Below are positions 7,507-16,277 of a DNA stretch of 64,000 nucleotides, piece after piece. Position 1 is the first letter of the stretch, and each line of letters opens with the position of its first letter. The stretch is from Halomonas alkalisoli (GTDB taxonomy: Bacteria > Pseudomonadota > Gammaproteobacteria > Pseudomonadales > Halomonadaceae): assembly GCF_021412585.1 (NCBI RefSeq), contig NZ_JAKCMI010000044.1:62001-126000 (forward strand). Reading direction: 5' to 3'. A program made the position numbers and the translations under genes. Below the pieces are notes generated by a model. It was not told where the DNA came from and ran no database searches. It saw nothing but the letters and a program-made list of their open reading frames with translations.

Positions 7507-9555
7507 CTAGGCCTGGCTGGCCGCTGCGGGTGGTTCACCCACCGCACCCGGCATGGCCTGTACATAACCGCCCTGGCCGGCGAGTGCCAGGAAGTGCAGG
7601 TGGCTCTCGTATTCCGACAGCACATCGGCGATGACCTGGCCACGGGTAAAGCCGTTGAGATCCTTCTCCAGGCCGCCTTCTGCCAGGTAGACGTCAAGGC
7701 GCACGTAATAGTCGTCGTCCGCCGGCAGGAAGCTCGGCGTGCGCATGCGATGCGGACACACCTGATAGACGAAGCTGGCGGCCTCGCCCAGGTCCACCTG
7801 CAGCGTCAGGCACGGCAGGGCTTCGCCCTCGAGATGCTCCTCGGTCACGTTGGCGGTCTGGCCGCGGCTCTCCAGCTCCTGGGCGAACTGGGTCAGTGCC
7901 GGGCGAATGGCGTGCTCGATGGTGACGGCGGCACCGGCACGGTTGGAGGTGTCGAGCGCTCTGTCCAGGCGCTCGCGCCAGTCGCCGCCAGGCGCTGTCC
8001 CGGTCACCTGTCGACGCGCATCGGCCTTGCTGCCCTCGAGCTTCAGCGCCTTGTACATCCCCACCATGATGGCGAAGATCACCAGCGAGAAGGGAAGGGC
8101 GGTGATCACCACCGCACTTTGCAGCGCCGCCAGGCCACCCGCCATCAGCAGAGCCACCGTCACCAGGCCGATCATCATCGACCAGAAGATGCGCAGCTTG
8201 ATCGGCGCGTCGTGGTTCACGTCGGACAGGATCGAGGTGAAGTTGGCCAGTACCAGGGCCCCGGAGTCCGCCGAGGTAATGAAGAAGACGATGCCAAGCA
8301 CGGTGACTACGGCGGCGGTCAGGCCGATATAGGGGTAGTGCTCGAGCAGGGTATACATGGTGGTCTGCGGTGTGTTCAGGGCCTGCTCGCCGAGCTCGAC
8401 GATTCCCTGGTTGGCCACCAGTTCGATACCGCTGTTACCGAACACCGACATCCACACCATCATGAAGGCCAGCGGAATGCCCAGCGCCCCGGCGACGAAC
8501 TGGCGGATGGTGCGTCCGCGCGAGATGCGGGCCAGGAAGAGGCCGACGAAAGGCGTCCAGGCGATCCACCAGCCCCAGAAGAAGATCGTCCACCACATCT
8601 TCCACTCGTTGGCCTCGTCGCCGGCAAAGGCGTAGGTATCGAAGCTCTTGGCGATGAAGGTGGAGAAGTAGTCACCGGCGTTGTTCACTGCCATGTCGAG
8701 CAACTGCAGGGTGTGGCCCTGGAACAGCACGAACAGCAGCAGCGCCAGCGCCAGCAGCATGTTGAATTCCGACAGCCGGCGGATGCCCTTCTCCACGCCG
8801 CTGACCACCGAGATGGTGGCGAGGACCACCACCAGGGCGATCAGGATGACCTGCACCGAGAGGCTTTCGGGTACGTTGAACATGTAGGCCAGCCCGTAGT
8901 TGAGCTGCATCACGCCGATGCCCAGGCTGGTGGCGATACCGAACACGGTAGAGATCACCGCGGTGATGTCCACGGCGTTGCCGATGGGGCCATGGATGCG
9001 CTTGCCGAGCAGCGGGTAGAGCGCGCTGCGTATGGCCAGCGGCAAGCGATGGCGATAGCTGAAATAGGCCAGTGCCATGCCCATCAGCACATAGAGCCCC
9101 CAGCCGGACAGCCCCCAGTGCATGAAGGTCTGGACCACGGCGGCGCGCATCGCCTCCTGGCTTTCCGGCGTCATGTCCGGTGGCGCCAGGTAGTGTGCCA
9201 CCGGCTCGGCGACGCTGAAGAACAAGAGGTCGATGCCGATGCCGGCGGCGAACAGCATGGCCGCCCATGACAGCGTCGAGAACTCCGGCCGCGAATGGTC
9301 GGGGCCGAGGCGGATGCTGCCGAAGCGCGACATGCCGATGGCGACCACGAAGACGAGATAGGCCACGACCGCCAGCATGTAGTACCAGCCGAAGGTCTGG
9401 CTGACCCAGGCCAGGCCGGCATCGAAGAAGGCGCCGGCTTCCTCGGTGAAGGTCATGGTCAAGACGAGGAAGACCAGGATGCCGGCGACGGAGCCGTGGA
9501 AGACCACGGGATTCAGTCGATCGCGTCGTTCGGGAAGCGGATTATCAAGCGCCAT
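7507..9555 (-). CDS. betT: BCCT family choline transporter, BetT type
   Basis: A 682-residue protein, close to the 677 of E. coli BetT and longer than BetP-class members. It has the BCCT signature 'GWWIAWTPFVGLFLARISRGRTIRQFV', BetT-like stretches 'LSGWGLYVLMGMALAYFSYR' and 'HGPIGNAVDITAVISTVFGIATSLGIGV', twelve predicted helices, and a long cytoplasmic C-tail after about residue 515. In BetT this tail tunes uptake to osmolarity. It probably imports choline for glycine betaine synthesis by proton symport. The start is ATG 9555. The betIBA genes are not in the window, but a BetI-like operator lies upstream. Confidence 0.9.
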   Translation of the reverse strand: MALDNPLPERRDRLNPVVFHGSVAGILVFLVLTMTFTEEAGAFFDAGLAWVSQTFGWYYMLAVVAYLVFVVAIGMSRFGSIRLGPDHSRPEFSTLSWAAMLFAAGIGIDLLFFSVAEPVAHYLAPPDMTPESQEAMRAAVVQTFMHWGLSGWGLYVLMGMALAYFSYRHRLPLAIRSALYPLLGKRIHGPIGNAVDITAVISTVFGIATSLGIGVMQLNYGLAYMFNVPESLSVQVILIALVVVLATISVVSGVEKGIRRLSEFNMLLALALLLFVLFQGHTLQLLDMAVNNAGDYFSTFIAKSFDTYAFAGDEANEWKMWWTIFFWGWWIAWTPFVGLFLARISRGRTIRQFVAGALGIPLAFMMVWMSVFGNSGIELVANQGIVELGEQALNTPQTTMYTLLEHYPYIGLTAAVVTVLGIVFFITSADSGALVLANFTSILSDVNHDAPIKLRIFWSMMIGLVTVALLMAGGLAALQSAVVITALPFSLVIFAIMVGMYKALKLEGSKADARRQVTGTAPGGDWRERLDRALDTSNRAGAAVTIEHAIRPALTQFAQELESRGQTANVTEEHLEGEALPCLTLQVDLGEAASFVYQVCPHRMRTPSFLPADDDYYVRLDVYLAEGGLEKDLNGFTRGQVIADVLSEYESHLHFLALAGQGGYVQAMPGAVGEPPAAASQA

Positions 9556-10011
9556 GTGGAGCCTACTCCTGTCGGTTGGATAGTCCCCCGCCGGTTTACG
9601 ACACCGAGGCGCGCTGTGGATTGTTCTCCACAATCGAAAGCACGCCTGGCTGGTGTCCAGGCAAGGCCAGTCGAATCAGCCCCAGGAGACGACTCCTTCC
9701 GTATCGCTGTAGCGGGCTGCCCCGATGGCTGAATGACGGGAAGCGTTTTTATTGAATGAACGTTCAAATAAAATACGCACATCTTGGCCAAGCTTCAACC
9801 CTGCGTTTACTGAGAGCCGGTAAACGTTAACGGAAGCCTGGAGTTCTGCTTGCAGAACGCCTTGAGACAGCTATACCTGTTGTAACCGACTGCAAGCAGG
9901 AAGCCAGGCACGCTGCGCCAGCCACGACAAGGATGCGTTCGGGACGACTGACCTGCCGGGTTGGCCGGCGGGAATGCAAGTATCAGAACAATGATAATTC
10001 CGGAGTATGCA
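9556..10011. other. Divergent betT / TRAP control region
   Basis: These 456 bases hold no convincing gene. They contain the BetI-like palindrome (9757-9766), an AT-rich tract around it, a GTTTAC/GTAAAC inverted repeat (9805-9810, 9820-9825), and small hairpins such as TTCTGC/GCAGAA at 9844-9857. No intrinsic terminator was seen. Confidence 0.7.
9752..9771. promoter_or_regulatory. BetI-like operator
   Basis: The perfect palindrome TGAACGTTCA (9757-9766) is flanked by TT at distance 3 on the left and AA on the right, inside an AT-rich tract. It resembles the TTGA...TGAACGTTCA...TCAA sites described for the choline-sensing TetR regulator BetI. It lies about 200 bp upstream of betT. Confidence 0.55.
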
Positions 10012-11259
10012 ATGGCTCATGAAAAGCAACCGGCCGACCAGCCGGACGTTAACCGCACTGCAACGGCTTCTACCTCGACAGTTTCAAGCACACCCGATTC
10101 CAGTACGCCATCCGCCACAAGCACCGATCGACAATCCCGCCGCCGCTTTCTCACCGGCTCGGCTGCTGCCGTGGGGGCCGGTGCCGTTGCCGCAGTAGGC
10201 TTTCCCAGTATCGCCGTGGCCCAGACCACGACCCTGCGTTTCCAGAGTACCTGGCCCAATCAGGATATCTTCCACGAGTTTGCCGCCGATTATGTGCGCA
10301 TCGTCAATGAGATGTCCGGTGGTCGTCTGCGATTGAACCTGCTGCCTGCTGGGGCGGTGGTCGGGGCGCTGCAGATGCAGGATGCGGTGATCTCCGGTGC
10401 TCTGGACGGCGGCCATGGGGTCTCGGCCTACTGGTACGGCAAGCACAAGGCATTCTCGCTGTTCGGTACGCCGCCGCCGTTTGGCTGGGACGCGCATCAG
10501 TTCCTGGCGTGGTTCTGGAACGGCGATGGCATGGCGCTCTACAACGAGCTGCTCGAGAACATGGAGCTGCCGCTGGTTGGCTATCTCACGGGACCCATGC
10601 CGACCCAGGCCCTGGGCTGGTTCAAGGAGCCGATCCGTAGCGTAGAGGACCTGCAAGGACTCAAGTACCGCACCGTGGGGCTGGCGGCCGACCTGATGCG
10701 CGAATTCGGCGCAGCCGTCACCATCATGGGGGGTGGGGATATCGTCCCGGCCATGGACCGCGGCCTGCTCGACGGTGCCGAGTTCAACAATCCCTCTTCC
10801 GACCGCCTGCTGGGCTTTCCCGATGTCAGCAAGACCTGGATGCTGCGCAGCTATCACCAGGATTGTGAATCCTTCGAGATCATTCTCAACAAGGCGAAGC
10901 ACGATAGCCTGCCCGAGGAGTTCCAGGCCATCCTGCAATATGCCGCCAAGGCTGCCTCGTCGGAGATGTACTGGAAGGCCATGGACCGCTACCCGAAGGA
11001 CCTGCAGGCCATGCGCGAGCAGCAGGGCGTACAGACCTACATCACTCCCGATTCGGTCCTCGAGGCCCAGCTTACGGCCTGGGATACCGTCATCGAGAGC
11101 GAGTCGAACAACAGCGAGTTCTTCAAGCGGGTGGTCGACAGTCAGCGCGAGTACTGCGAACGGGTCGTCGGTTGGCACCTGGAGGGCAACACCCCCAAGG
11201 AACCGGCCTATCGCCATTTCTACGGCAAGGAGCCTACCGACACTTCCACCATCCTGTAA
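10012..11259 (+). CDS. TRAP transporter substrate-binding protein (DctP family, Tat-exported)
   Basis: A 415-residue protein. A 41-residue Ser/Thr-rich cytoplasmic lead is followed by a twin-arginine signal 'SRRRFLTG' (42-49) with cleavage near 'AVAQ' (70). The DctP fold resembles the TakP / mannitol-chloroaromatic branch: 'GALQMQDAVISGALDGGHGVSAYWYGKH', 'GLKYRTVGLAADLMREFGA' and 'MGGGDIVPAMDRGLLDGAEFNNP'. In this branch ligands are 2-oxo acids or other small carboxylates. It is not TeaA, the ectoine binder, whose motifs are absent. CGGAG at 10001-10005 supports ATG 10012 over ATG 9991. Confidence 0.88.
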   Translation: MAHEKQPADQPDVNRTATASTSTVSSTPDSSTPSATSTDRQSRRRFLTGSAAAVGAGAVAAVGFPSIAVAQTTTLRFQSTWPNQDIFHEFAADYVRIVNEMSGGRLRLNLLPAGAVVGALQMQDAVISGALDGGHGVSAYWYGKHKAFSLFGTPPPFGWDAHQFLAWFWNGDGMALYNELLENMELPLVGYLTGPMPTQALGWFKEPIRSVEDLQGLKYRTVGLAADLMREFGAAVTIMGGGDIVPAMDRGLLDGAEFNNPSSDRLLGFPDVSKTWMLRSYHQDCESFEIILNKAKHDSLPEEFQAILQYAAKAASSEMYWKAMDRYPKDLQAMREQQGVQTYITPDSVLEAQLTAWDTVIESESNNSEFFKRVVDSQREYCERVVGWHLEGNTPKEPAYRHFYGKEPTDTSTIL

Positions 11260-11393
11260 CGTATTTCGGTCCTCGACCCGCTCCCGGCGGGTCGGGGCCG
11301 ATGCCTGTCAGCTTGCCGATGCCAGGATGGCGTCGGAAGTCATGCTGCGGGGAGCCGATGGGTACGCGGTGACTCCCCTGGCGAGAGGTCTCC

Positions 11394-11990
11394 ATGCGCT
11401 TCATCTTTTTTATTGATCACCTGAGCACCTGGGCGGGGAAACTCTTCGCCTGGGCGATCCTGATACTCACCTTTGTGGTGAGCTACGAAGTCTTCATGCG
11501 CTATGTCATGGGAGCGCCCACGGCCTGGGCCTACGACACCAGCTACATGCTCTATGGCACGCTGTTCATGATGAGCGGCGCCTATGCCCTGGCACACAGT
11601 GCCCACGTGCGGGCCGACGTGGTATCGCGCTATTTTCCGCCGCGGGTTCAAGCCGGGCTGGATCTTGGCCTGTACATGATTTTCTTCTATCCGGGCATTC
11701 TGGCGCTGGTGTGGTATGGCTGGGACTTCTTCGCGCTCTCCTATCGCCAGAACGAGCACAGTTCCTTTACCCCGGGCGGGCCGCCCATCTACCCCTTCAA
11801 GTTCGTCATTCCCGCGGCGGCATTCCTGCTGATGGTGCAGGGCGTTGCCGAAGTCAGCCGGTGCGTGCTGTGCCTGAAGCATGGCGAATGGCCGAGGCGA
11901 CTCGGTGACGTGGAGGAGATCGCGATCCCGGTCAACAAGCAGGAAGAGATCAAGGCCGCCCAGTCCGATTCCGGGGAGACGCGTCAATGA
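11394..11990 (+). CDS. TRAP transporter small permease (DctQ)
   Basis: A 198-residue protein with four predicted helices and the DctQ core 'VVSYEVFMRYVMGAPTAWAYDTSYMLYGTLFMMSGAYAL', then 'HVRADVV'. The charged C-tail (about 165-198) is longer than usual. AGAGGT precedes the start. Its TGA overlaps the ATG of the large permease in ATGA, so the pair is probably co-translated. With the binding protein and DctM it makes a sodium-driven importer. Confidence 0.92.
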   Translation: MRFIFFIDHLSTWAGKLFAWAILILTFVVSYEVFMRYVMGAPTAWAYDTSYMLYGTLFMMSGAYALAHSAHVRADVVSRYFPPRVQAGLDLGLYMIFFYPGILALVWYGWDFFALSYRQNEHSSFTPGGPPIYPFKFVIPAAAFLLMVQGVAEVSRCVLCLKHGEWPRRLGDVEEIAIPVNKQEEIKAAQSDSGETRQ

Positions 11991-13306
11991 CCGAGCCACA
12001 GGTAGGTATCATGATGCTGGGCATGCTGGTCGCGCTGATCATGCTCGGTTTCCCCATCGCCTTCACCCTGATCGCCATGGGCGTGGCCTTCGGCTATTTC
12101 GCCATCGGCGACATCATCTTCTCGCTGCTGGTCCAGCGCGCCTATGGGGTCATGGCCAACGACGTCCTGATTGCCGTACCGCTCTTCCTGTTCATGGGCT
12201 ATCTGGTGGAGCGAGCGAACATACTCGACCGGCTGTTCTCAAGCCTGCAACTGGCCGCCCGGGGCATGCCCGCCTCGCTGGCGGTGGCGAGCCTGATCAC
12301 CTGCGCCCTGTTCGCTACCGCCACCGGCATCGTTGGTGCGGTGGTCACCCTGATGGGGCTGCTGGCCCTGCCGGCGATGCTCAATGCCGGCTACGACAAG
12401 CGCATGTCCAGCGGCGTGATCTGTGCCGGCGGTTGCCTCGGTATCCTGATCCCACCGAGCATCATGCTGATCCTCTATGGTGCCATGGCCGGGGTCTCGG
12501 TCGTCCGGTTGTATGCGGCCGCGCTGCTGCCGGGGCTGTTGCTGGCGGGGCTCTACATCGCCTATGTGATGGGGCGGGCGTTGATCAATCCCAAGGTGGC
12601 GCCGAAGCTCTCACGGGAGGAGCTCGATGTGCCGCTGGGCCAGGTCTACTGGGGGCTTCTGACCTCGTTCGTACCGCTGTTCGTACTGATCATGTCGGTG
12701 CTGGGGGCGATCCTGTTCGGCCTGGCCACACCGCATGAGGCTGCGGGAATCGGGGCGCTGGGTGCCATCCTGCTGGCGGCGGCCTATCGTCAGTTGACAT
12801 TCGCACGGCTCAGGGAGGCGGTCTTTCTCACTGCGAGAACCAGTGCCATGGTCTGCTGGCTGTTCGTCGGTTCGTGGATCTTCTCGTCGGTGTTTTCGCT
12901 GCTCGACGGTCACTCGCTGATCGAACATTGGATCAGCGGCATGTCGTTGACCCCGCTGCAGTTCCTGATCCTGGCCCAGGTGATGATCTTCATTCTCGGC
13001 TGGCCCCTGGAGTGGACCGAGATCATCATCATCTTCGTGCCGATCTTCCTGCCCCTGCTGGCCATGTTCGGCATCGATCCGCTGTTCTTCGGCGTGCTCG
13101 TGGCGCTCAATATCCAGACCTCCTTCCTGACGCCCCCCATGGCCATGTCGGCCTTCTATCTCAAGGGCATCGCGCCAAAGAGCGTGCAGTTGAACGATAT
13201 CTTCCTGGGTATCGCTCCCTTCCTGCTGCTGGTGATCGTGGCGATGGTGATTCTCTACAACTTCCCGGGTATCGCCATGTGGCTGCCGGGCGTGCTCTAC
13301 AACTAG
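11987..13306 (+). CDS. TRAP transporter large permease (DctM)
   Basis: A 439-residue membrane protein with about twelve helices. Typical DctM motifs are 'VPLFLFMGYLVERANILDRLF', 'GGCLGILIPPSIMLILYGAMAGVSVVRLY', 'TPHEAAGIGALGA' and 'NIQTSFLTPPMAMSAFYLKGIAP'. It is the translocation subunit of the TRAP system encoded from 10012. Length and the 'GVSVVRLYAAALLPG' segment fit the same 2-oxo-acid/mannitol-type branch as the binding protein. Confidence 0.93.
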   Translation: MTEPQVGIMMLGMLVALIMLGFPIAFTLIAMGVAFGYFAIGDIIFSLLVQRAYGVMANDVLIAVPLFLFMGYLVERANILDRLFSSLQLAARGMPASLAVASLITCALFATATGIVGAVVTLMGLLALPAMLNAGYDKRMSSGVICAGGCLGILIPPSIMLILYGAMAGVSVVRLYAAALLPGLLLAGLYIAYVMGRALINPKVAPKLSREELDVPLGQVYWGLLTSFVPLFVLIMSVLGAILFGLATPHEAAGIGALGAILLAAAYRQLTFARLREAVFLTARTSAMVCWLFVGSWIFSSVFSLLDGHSLIEHWISGMSLTPLQFLILAQVMIFILGWPLEWTEIIIIFVPIFLPLLAMFGIDPLFFGVLVALNIQTSFLTPPMAMSAFYLKGIAPKSVQLNDIFLGIAPFLLLVIVAMVILYNFPGIAMWLPGVLYN

Positions 13307-13322
13307 CGGACGAGCGCCCATG

Positions 13323-13348
13323 AAAAGGCCCGACACGGAGGTCGGGCC
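13323..13348 (-). terminator. Intrinsic terminator after the spy-like gene
   Basis: A perfect 8-bp stem GGCCCGAC/GTCGGGCC (13327-13334, 13341-13348) with a 6-base loop is followed on the minus strand by TTTT (13326-13323). It lies 27 bp beyond the stop of the gene at 13376-14026. On the plus strand there is no T-run. Confidence 0.8.
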
Positions 13349-13375
13349 AGGGGCAACGGTGCGTCGAGCCAAGCG

Positions 13376-14026
13376 TCAGTCGGCGTGCTTCTCGCCACGC
13401 GGCTTGCCATGGCCCTTGTGGCCTCGCGGCTGCATCATGGCCTTCATGGCTTCGATCTGCTCTTCGCTCAGCAGCTCGCCGAGGGCTTCCTGATGCTCGT
13501 CGCGCAGCGCCTGCCAGGCTTCTCGGCGCTCCTCGCGGGAATCGAAGGTTTGGCCGCGCAGTTCCCGCATGTCGGCATAGAGGGATTGGCGAAGCTCGGT
13601 GAGTTCCTCGCGCTCCTCGTCGGAGAGCTCCCAGCTGTCGACCAGGGCGCTCAGGCGTTGCGGCATGTCCTGATGGCCATATCCGTGGCGTTCGCCACGC
13701 TGTTCCTGGCGCATCTCGCGCTTGGCCTCGCGTAGTGCCTCTCGCTCCTCCTCGTCGAGGATCTGATCCATGCGTTCGCGATGCTGCTGGTGCAGCTCGC
13801 GCAGGGCCTGGTGGTGCTCCTCATGTGCCTCTTCCAGGGCGGCGCGGGTCTCCTCGTCGAGTCCGGCGCGCTCGAACAGCGCCTGGCGTCGCTCCTCGAA
13901 GCGCTCCTGGCGCTGTTCGCTCCAATCCTTGTCGCCCTGGCCGGCAGTCGCCGCCAGCGACAGCGGAGCGATGGCGACGGCGAGCAGGGCAGGCATCAAC
14001 AGCGTGCGGGACATTGAACGTTTCAT
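13376..14026 (-). CDS. Spy/CpxP-like periplasmic helical protein
   Basis: A 216-residue protein with a signal peptide ('LLMPALLAVAIAPLSLAATAG') and an almost entirely charged, helical mature part rich in E, R, H and Q. Two LTxxQ-like helical units are seen: 'LDEETRAALEEAHEEHHQALRELHQQHRERM' and 'LSDEEREELTELRQSLYADMREL'. The His-rich tail 'RGHKGHGKPRGEKH' might bind metal. Family members chaperone unfolded periplasmic proteins or damp two-component sensing. It follows baeR and carries its own TGCA direct repeats upstream, as expected for a BaeR-controlled gene. AGGAG precedes ATG 14026. Confidence 0.78.
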   Translation of the reverse strand: MKRSMSRTLLMPALLAVAIAPLSLAATAGQGDKDWSEQRQERFEERRQALFERAGLDEETRAALEEAHEEHHQALRELHQQHRERMDQILDEEEREALREAKREMRQEQRGERHGYGHQDMPQRLSALVDSWELSDEEREELTELRQSLYADMRELRGQTFDSREERREAWQALRDEHQEALGELLSEEQIEAMKAMMQPRGHKGHGKPRGEKHAD

Positions 14027-14078
14027 ATCAAGCAACTCCTCGGTGCTGGGGTGATGGTGCCAGTATCCGGAAGCGGCG

Positions 14079-14104
14079 TGCAGCGGGCGTGCATGGAGTG
14101 TGCA
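14079..14104 (-). promoter_or_regulatory. Triple TGCA direct repeat: candidate BaeR site for the spy-like gene
   Basis: TGCA occurs at 14079-14082, 14090-14093 and 14101-14104, an exact 11-bp period, each preceded by G on the plus strand. OmpR-family regulators bind direct repeats of one helical turn. On the minus strand a GATACT -10-like hexamer follows, so the repeats overlap the -35 position. The same pattern occurs upstream of the efflux operon (20706-20720). Confidence 0.6.
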
Positions 14105-14117
14105 AACACTGTGGCGC

Positions 14118-14837
14118 CTACTCCTCGGGTTGATACTTGTAGCCTACCCCGTAGACCGAGCGAATGATCTCGCGTTCGGGCCAAGTGTCGGAAATCTTCT
14201 TGCGCAGCTTCTTGACGTGGCTGTCGACGGTACGCTCGGAGACGATGCGATGGTCGCGGTACATGCGGTCCATCAGCTGGTCGCGGGAGAAGATCCGCCC
14301 CGGCGACTGCATCATCACCTTCAGCAGCTGGTACTCGACGGCGGTCAGGCCCAGGTCCTGGCCATCGGCCAGGGCACGCCAGCCGTCGTCGTCCAGCACC
14401 AGGTTGCTGCCGTCGCTGGCCGCAGGGTCACTGGCGGCCCGGCTGCGGCGCAGTACGGCTTTGACCCGGGCGACGACTTCCCGTGGGCTGAACGGCTTGC
14501 AGATGTAGTCGTCGGCACCCAGCTCCAGGCCCAGCAGGCGGTCCACTTCTTCGACCCTGGCCGTGAGCATGATGATGGCGAGCTTCGGCCAGCGCTGGCG
14601 AATCTCACGGCACAGGGTCAGGCCGTCGGTACCCGGCAGCATCAGGTCGAGCAGCACCAGCGACGGGGCGCCCTCGCCAGCCATGCTCTCCTGCAGCCAG
14701 GGCAGTACCGCGTCGCCATGGTCGATAGGGTGCGTGGCGAAGCCGCTACCCTCGAGGTAGTCGGCCACCAGGCGGGCGATCTTGGGCTCGTCTTCGACAA
14801 TCAGCAGGGTGTCTCGCGGGACATCGGCGTCGTGCAT
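14118..14837 (-). CDS. baeR: BaeR-like response regulator (OmpR family)
   Basis: A 239-residue protein. The receiver domain has the acidic 'VEDEPK', phospho-acceptor Asp64 in 'VLLDLMLPG' and Lys114 in 'YICKPFSP'. The C-terminal winged helix runs from about 140 ('VEYQLLKVMMQSPGRIFSRDQLMDRMY', 'RTVDSHVKKLRKKI'). 'ARVEEVDRLLGLELGADDYICKPFSPREVVARVKAVLRR' is very like BaeR. Its gene follows the kinase by 12 bp and is the last gene of the efflux operon. The likely role is to turn on the pump and the spy-like gene on envelope stress. Confidence 0.9.
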   Translation of the reverse strand: MHDADVPRDTLLIVEDEPKIARLVADYLEGSGFATHPIDHGDAVLPWLQESMAGEGAPSLVLLDLMLPGTDGLTLCREIRQRWPKLAIIMLTARVEEVDRLLGLELGADDYICKPFSPREVVARVKAVLRRSRAASDPAASDGSNLVLDDDGWRALADGQDLGLTAVEYQLLKVMMQSPGRIFSRDQLMDRMYRDHRIVSERTVDSHVKKLRKKISDTWPEREIIRSVYGVGYKYQPEE

Positions 14838-14849
14838 GGGGTCCTTTCC

Positions 14850-16277
14850 TTATCGGCTGGGTATGTCGTCTTCCAGGGCGGGAAACTCGATGGTCCAGCA
14901 TAACCCACCCAGCGAGGCGGCAGTGGCACGCATGGTGCCGCCATGACTCTTCACCAGCGCGCTGGCGATGGAGAGCCCCAGCCCGCTGCCGCCACTGGCC
15001 CGGTTGCGTGAGCCCTCCACCCGATAGAGCCGCTCGGTGAGACGGCCGAGGGCCTCGTCCGGCACCCCCGGTAGGCTGTCCTCCCAGGTGATCCGGACGC
15101 GATCGCCTTCGTGGCTCAGGCTCACCTCCAGCCGGCCGGGCGGCGCGGTATAGGCGCGGCTGTTGTCGAGCAGGTTGCTCCAGAGCTGGCGCAGTCGGCG
15201 GGCATCGCCACGAACCCAGGCCGGTTTCTGGATGTCTGTGGCGAGTTCCAGGCCGCTGTCATCGAGCCAGCCGTTGGCCTCGTCGAGCCATGCGGCGAGG
15301 CTTTCGGCCAGGTCCAGGGGGGCGAGCTGCACCTCCAGGGCACCGGCATCGCTCTGCGACAGCAGCCGCAGGTCGGCGACCAGGCGCTCCAGCTGGCCGA
15401 CCTCCTGGGCGAGCGAATAGAGGTTGTCCTCATTGAAGGGCCGAATGCCATCCTGCATCGCCTCGATCTCGCCGCGCAGTATCGACAGGGGCGTACGCAG
15501 CTCATGGGCGATGTCCGAGACCCAGCGGGCCCGGGCCTCACGGCTGGCTTCCAGGGTGGCCGCCAGCACATTGAAATCGTGGGCCAGGCGCGAGAGATCG
15601 TCACGCCCCTGCTCCTGCAGGCGGGTGCTGTAGTCGCCCTCGGTGAGACGCCGGGTGGCCAGGGCCATGCTGCGGGTGCGGCGACCCAGCCACCAGGCGA
15701 GCCCGCCGGCCAGCAGCAGCGAGGCCACGCCCAGCGCGGCGATGATGATGCCCAGGTTGCGCTGCTGGCGGGATAGGAAGATGCGATCCATGCGGGCCAT
15801 CAGCTGCTGGGGAGGGCGGTAGCCCAGGGTGCCGACCTGCTCGCCCTCGTGCTCGATGGGCAGCCAGTGCAGCTCCGAGGCGGTTTCGCTGTCGTCCGGG
15901 GCAAGGCCGATCACCGGCAGGCCATCGGCATCATGCAGCACGAAGTCCCGGGCATCGCCCAGGCGGCGTTCGATGCCGTGGGCAGGGGGGCCTTCGCCGG
16001 GCCACAGCTGCTGGCGAACCAGGCCCTGCCAGGCCGGCGGAGAGTCGCGCAGCCACTGCCATCCGCCACGTCTTGCCCACTCCTGGCCGAGCCCTTCCGC
16101 CAGGGTTTCGGCACGGCTGGCCTGGGTGGTTTCCAGGTAATCGATGAAGCCGCGATCCAGGCTGCGCGACACCGCCAGGAAGACCAGCCCGGCAATGCCC
16201 ACGTTGACCACCAGGATGATCACGAACAGCTTGATCCCCAGGCGTGAAATGGCAGGGCGGGGAAGACGAAGGCTCAT
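14850..16277 (-). CDS. baeS: BaeS-like sensor histidine kinase
   Basis: A 475-residue inner-membrane kinase: TM1 about 15-37, a periplasmic sensor 38-175, TM2 about 176-197, then a HAMP linker. His258 lies in 'DIAHELRTPLSILRGEIEAMQDGIRP'. The ATPase has 'LWSNLLDNSRAY' (N box), 'EDSLPGVPDEALGRL' and 'GGSGLGLSIASALV'. The 'YRVEGSRNRASGGSGLGL' string is typical of BaeS. The start overlaps the RND stop (ATGA, 16274-16277), which ties the sensor to the pump it controls. BaeS in E. coli responds to indole, tannins, flavonoids, metals and envelope damage. Confidence 0.9.
   Translation of the reverse strand: MSLRLPRPAISRLGIKLFVIILVVNVGIAGLVFLAVSRSLDRGFIDYLETTQASRAETLAEGLGQEWARRGGWQWLRDSPPAWQGLVRQQLWPGEGPPAHGIERRLGDARDFVLHDADGLPVIGLAPDDSETASELHWLPIEHEGEQVGTLGYRPPQQLMARMDRIFLSRQQRNLGIIIAALGVASLLLAGGLAWWLGRRTRSMALATRRLTEGDYSTRLQEQGRDDLSRLAHDFNVLAATLEASREARARWVSDIAHELRTPLSILRGEIEAMQDGIRPFNEDNLYSLAQEVGQLERLVADLRLLSQSDAGALEVQLAPLDLAESLAAWLDEANGWLDDSGLELATDIQKPAWVRGDARRLRQLWSNLLDNSRAYTAPPGRLEVSLSHEGDRVRITWEDSLPGVPDEALGRLTERLYRVEGSRNRASGGSGLGLSIASALVKSHGGTMRATAASLGGLCWTIEFPALEDDIPSR

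Noticed and set aside
7594-9270. A 558-codon plus-strand frame
   Set aside because: It is antisense to betT, His/Gln/Arg-rich, with no domain.
10012-13306. TRAP genes as the ectoine importer TeaABC
   Set aside because: The binding protein lacks TeaA-like sequence and follows the TakP/mannitol-type pattern. The genes are not linked to ectoine genes.
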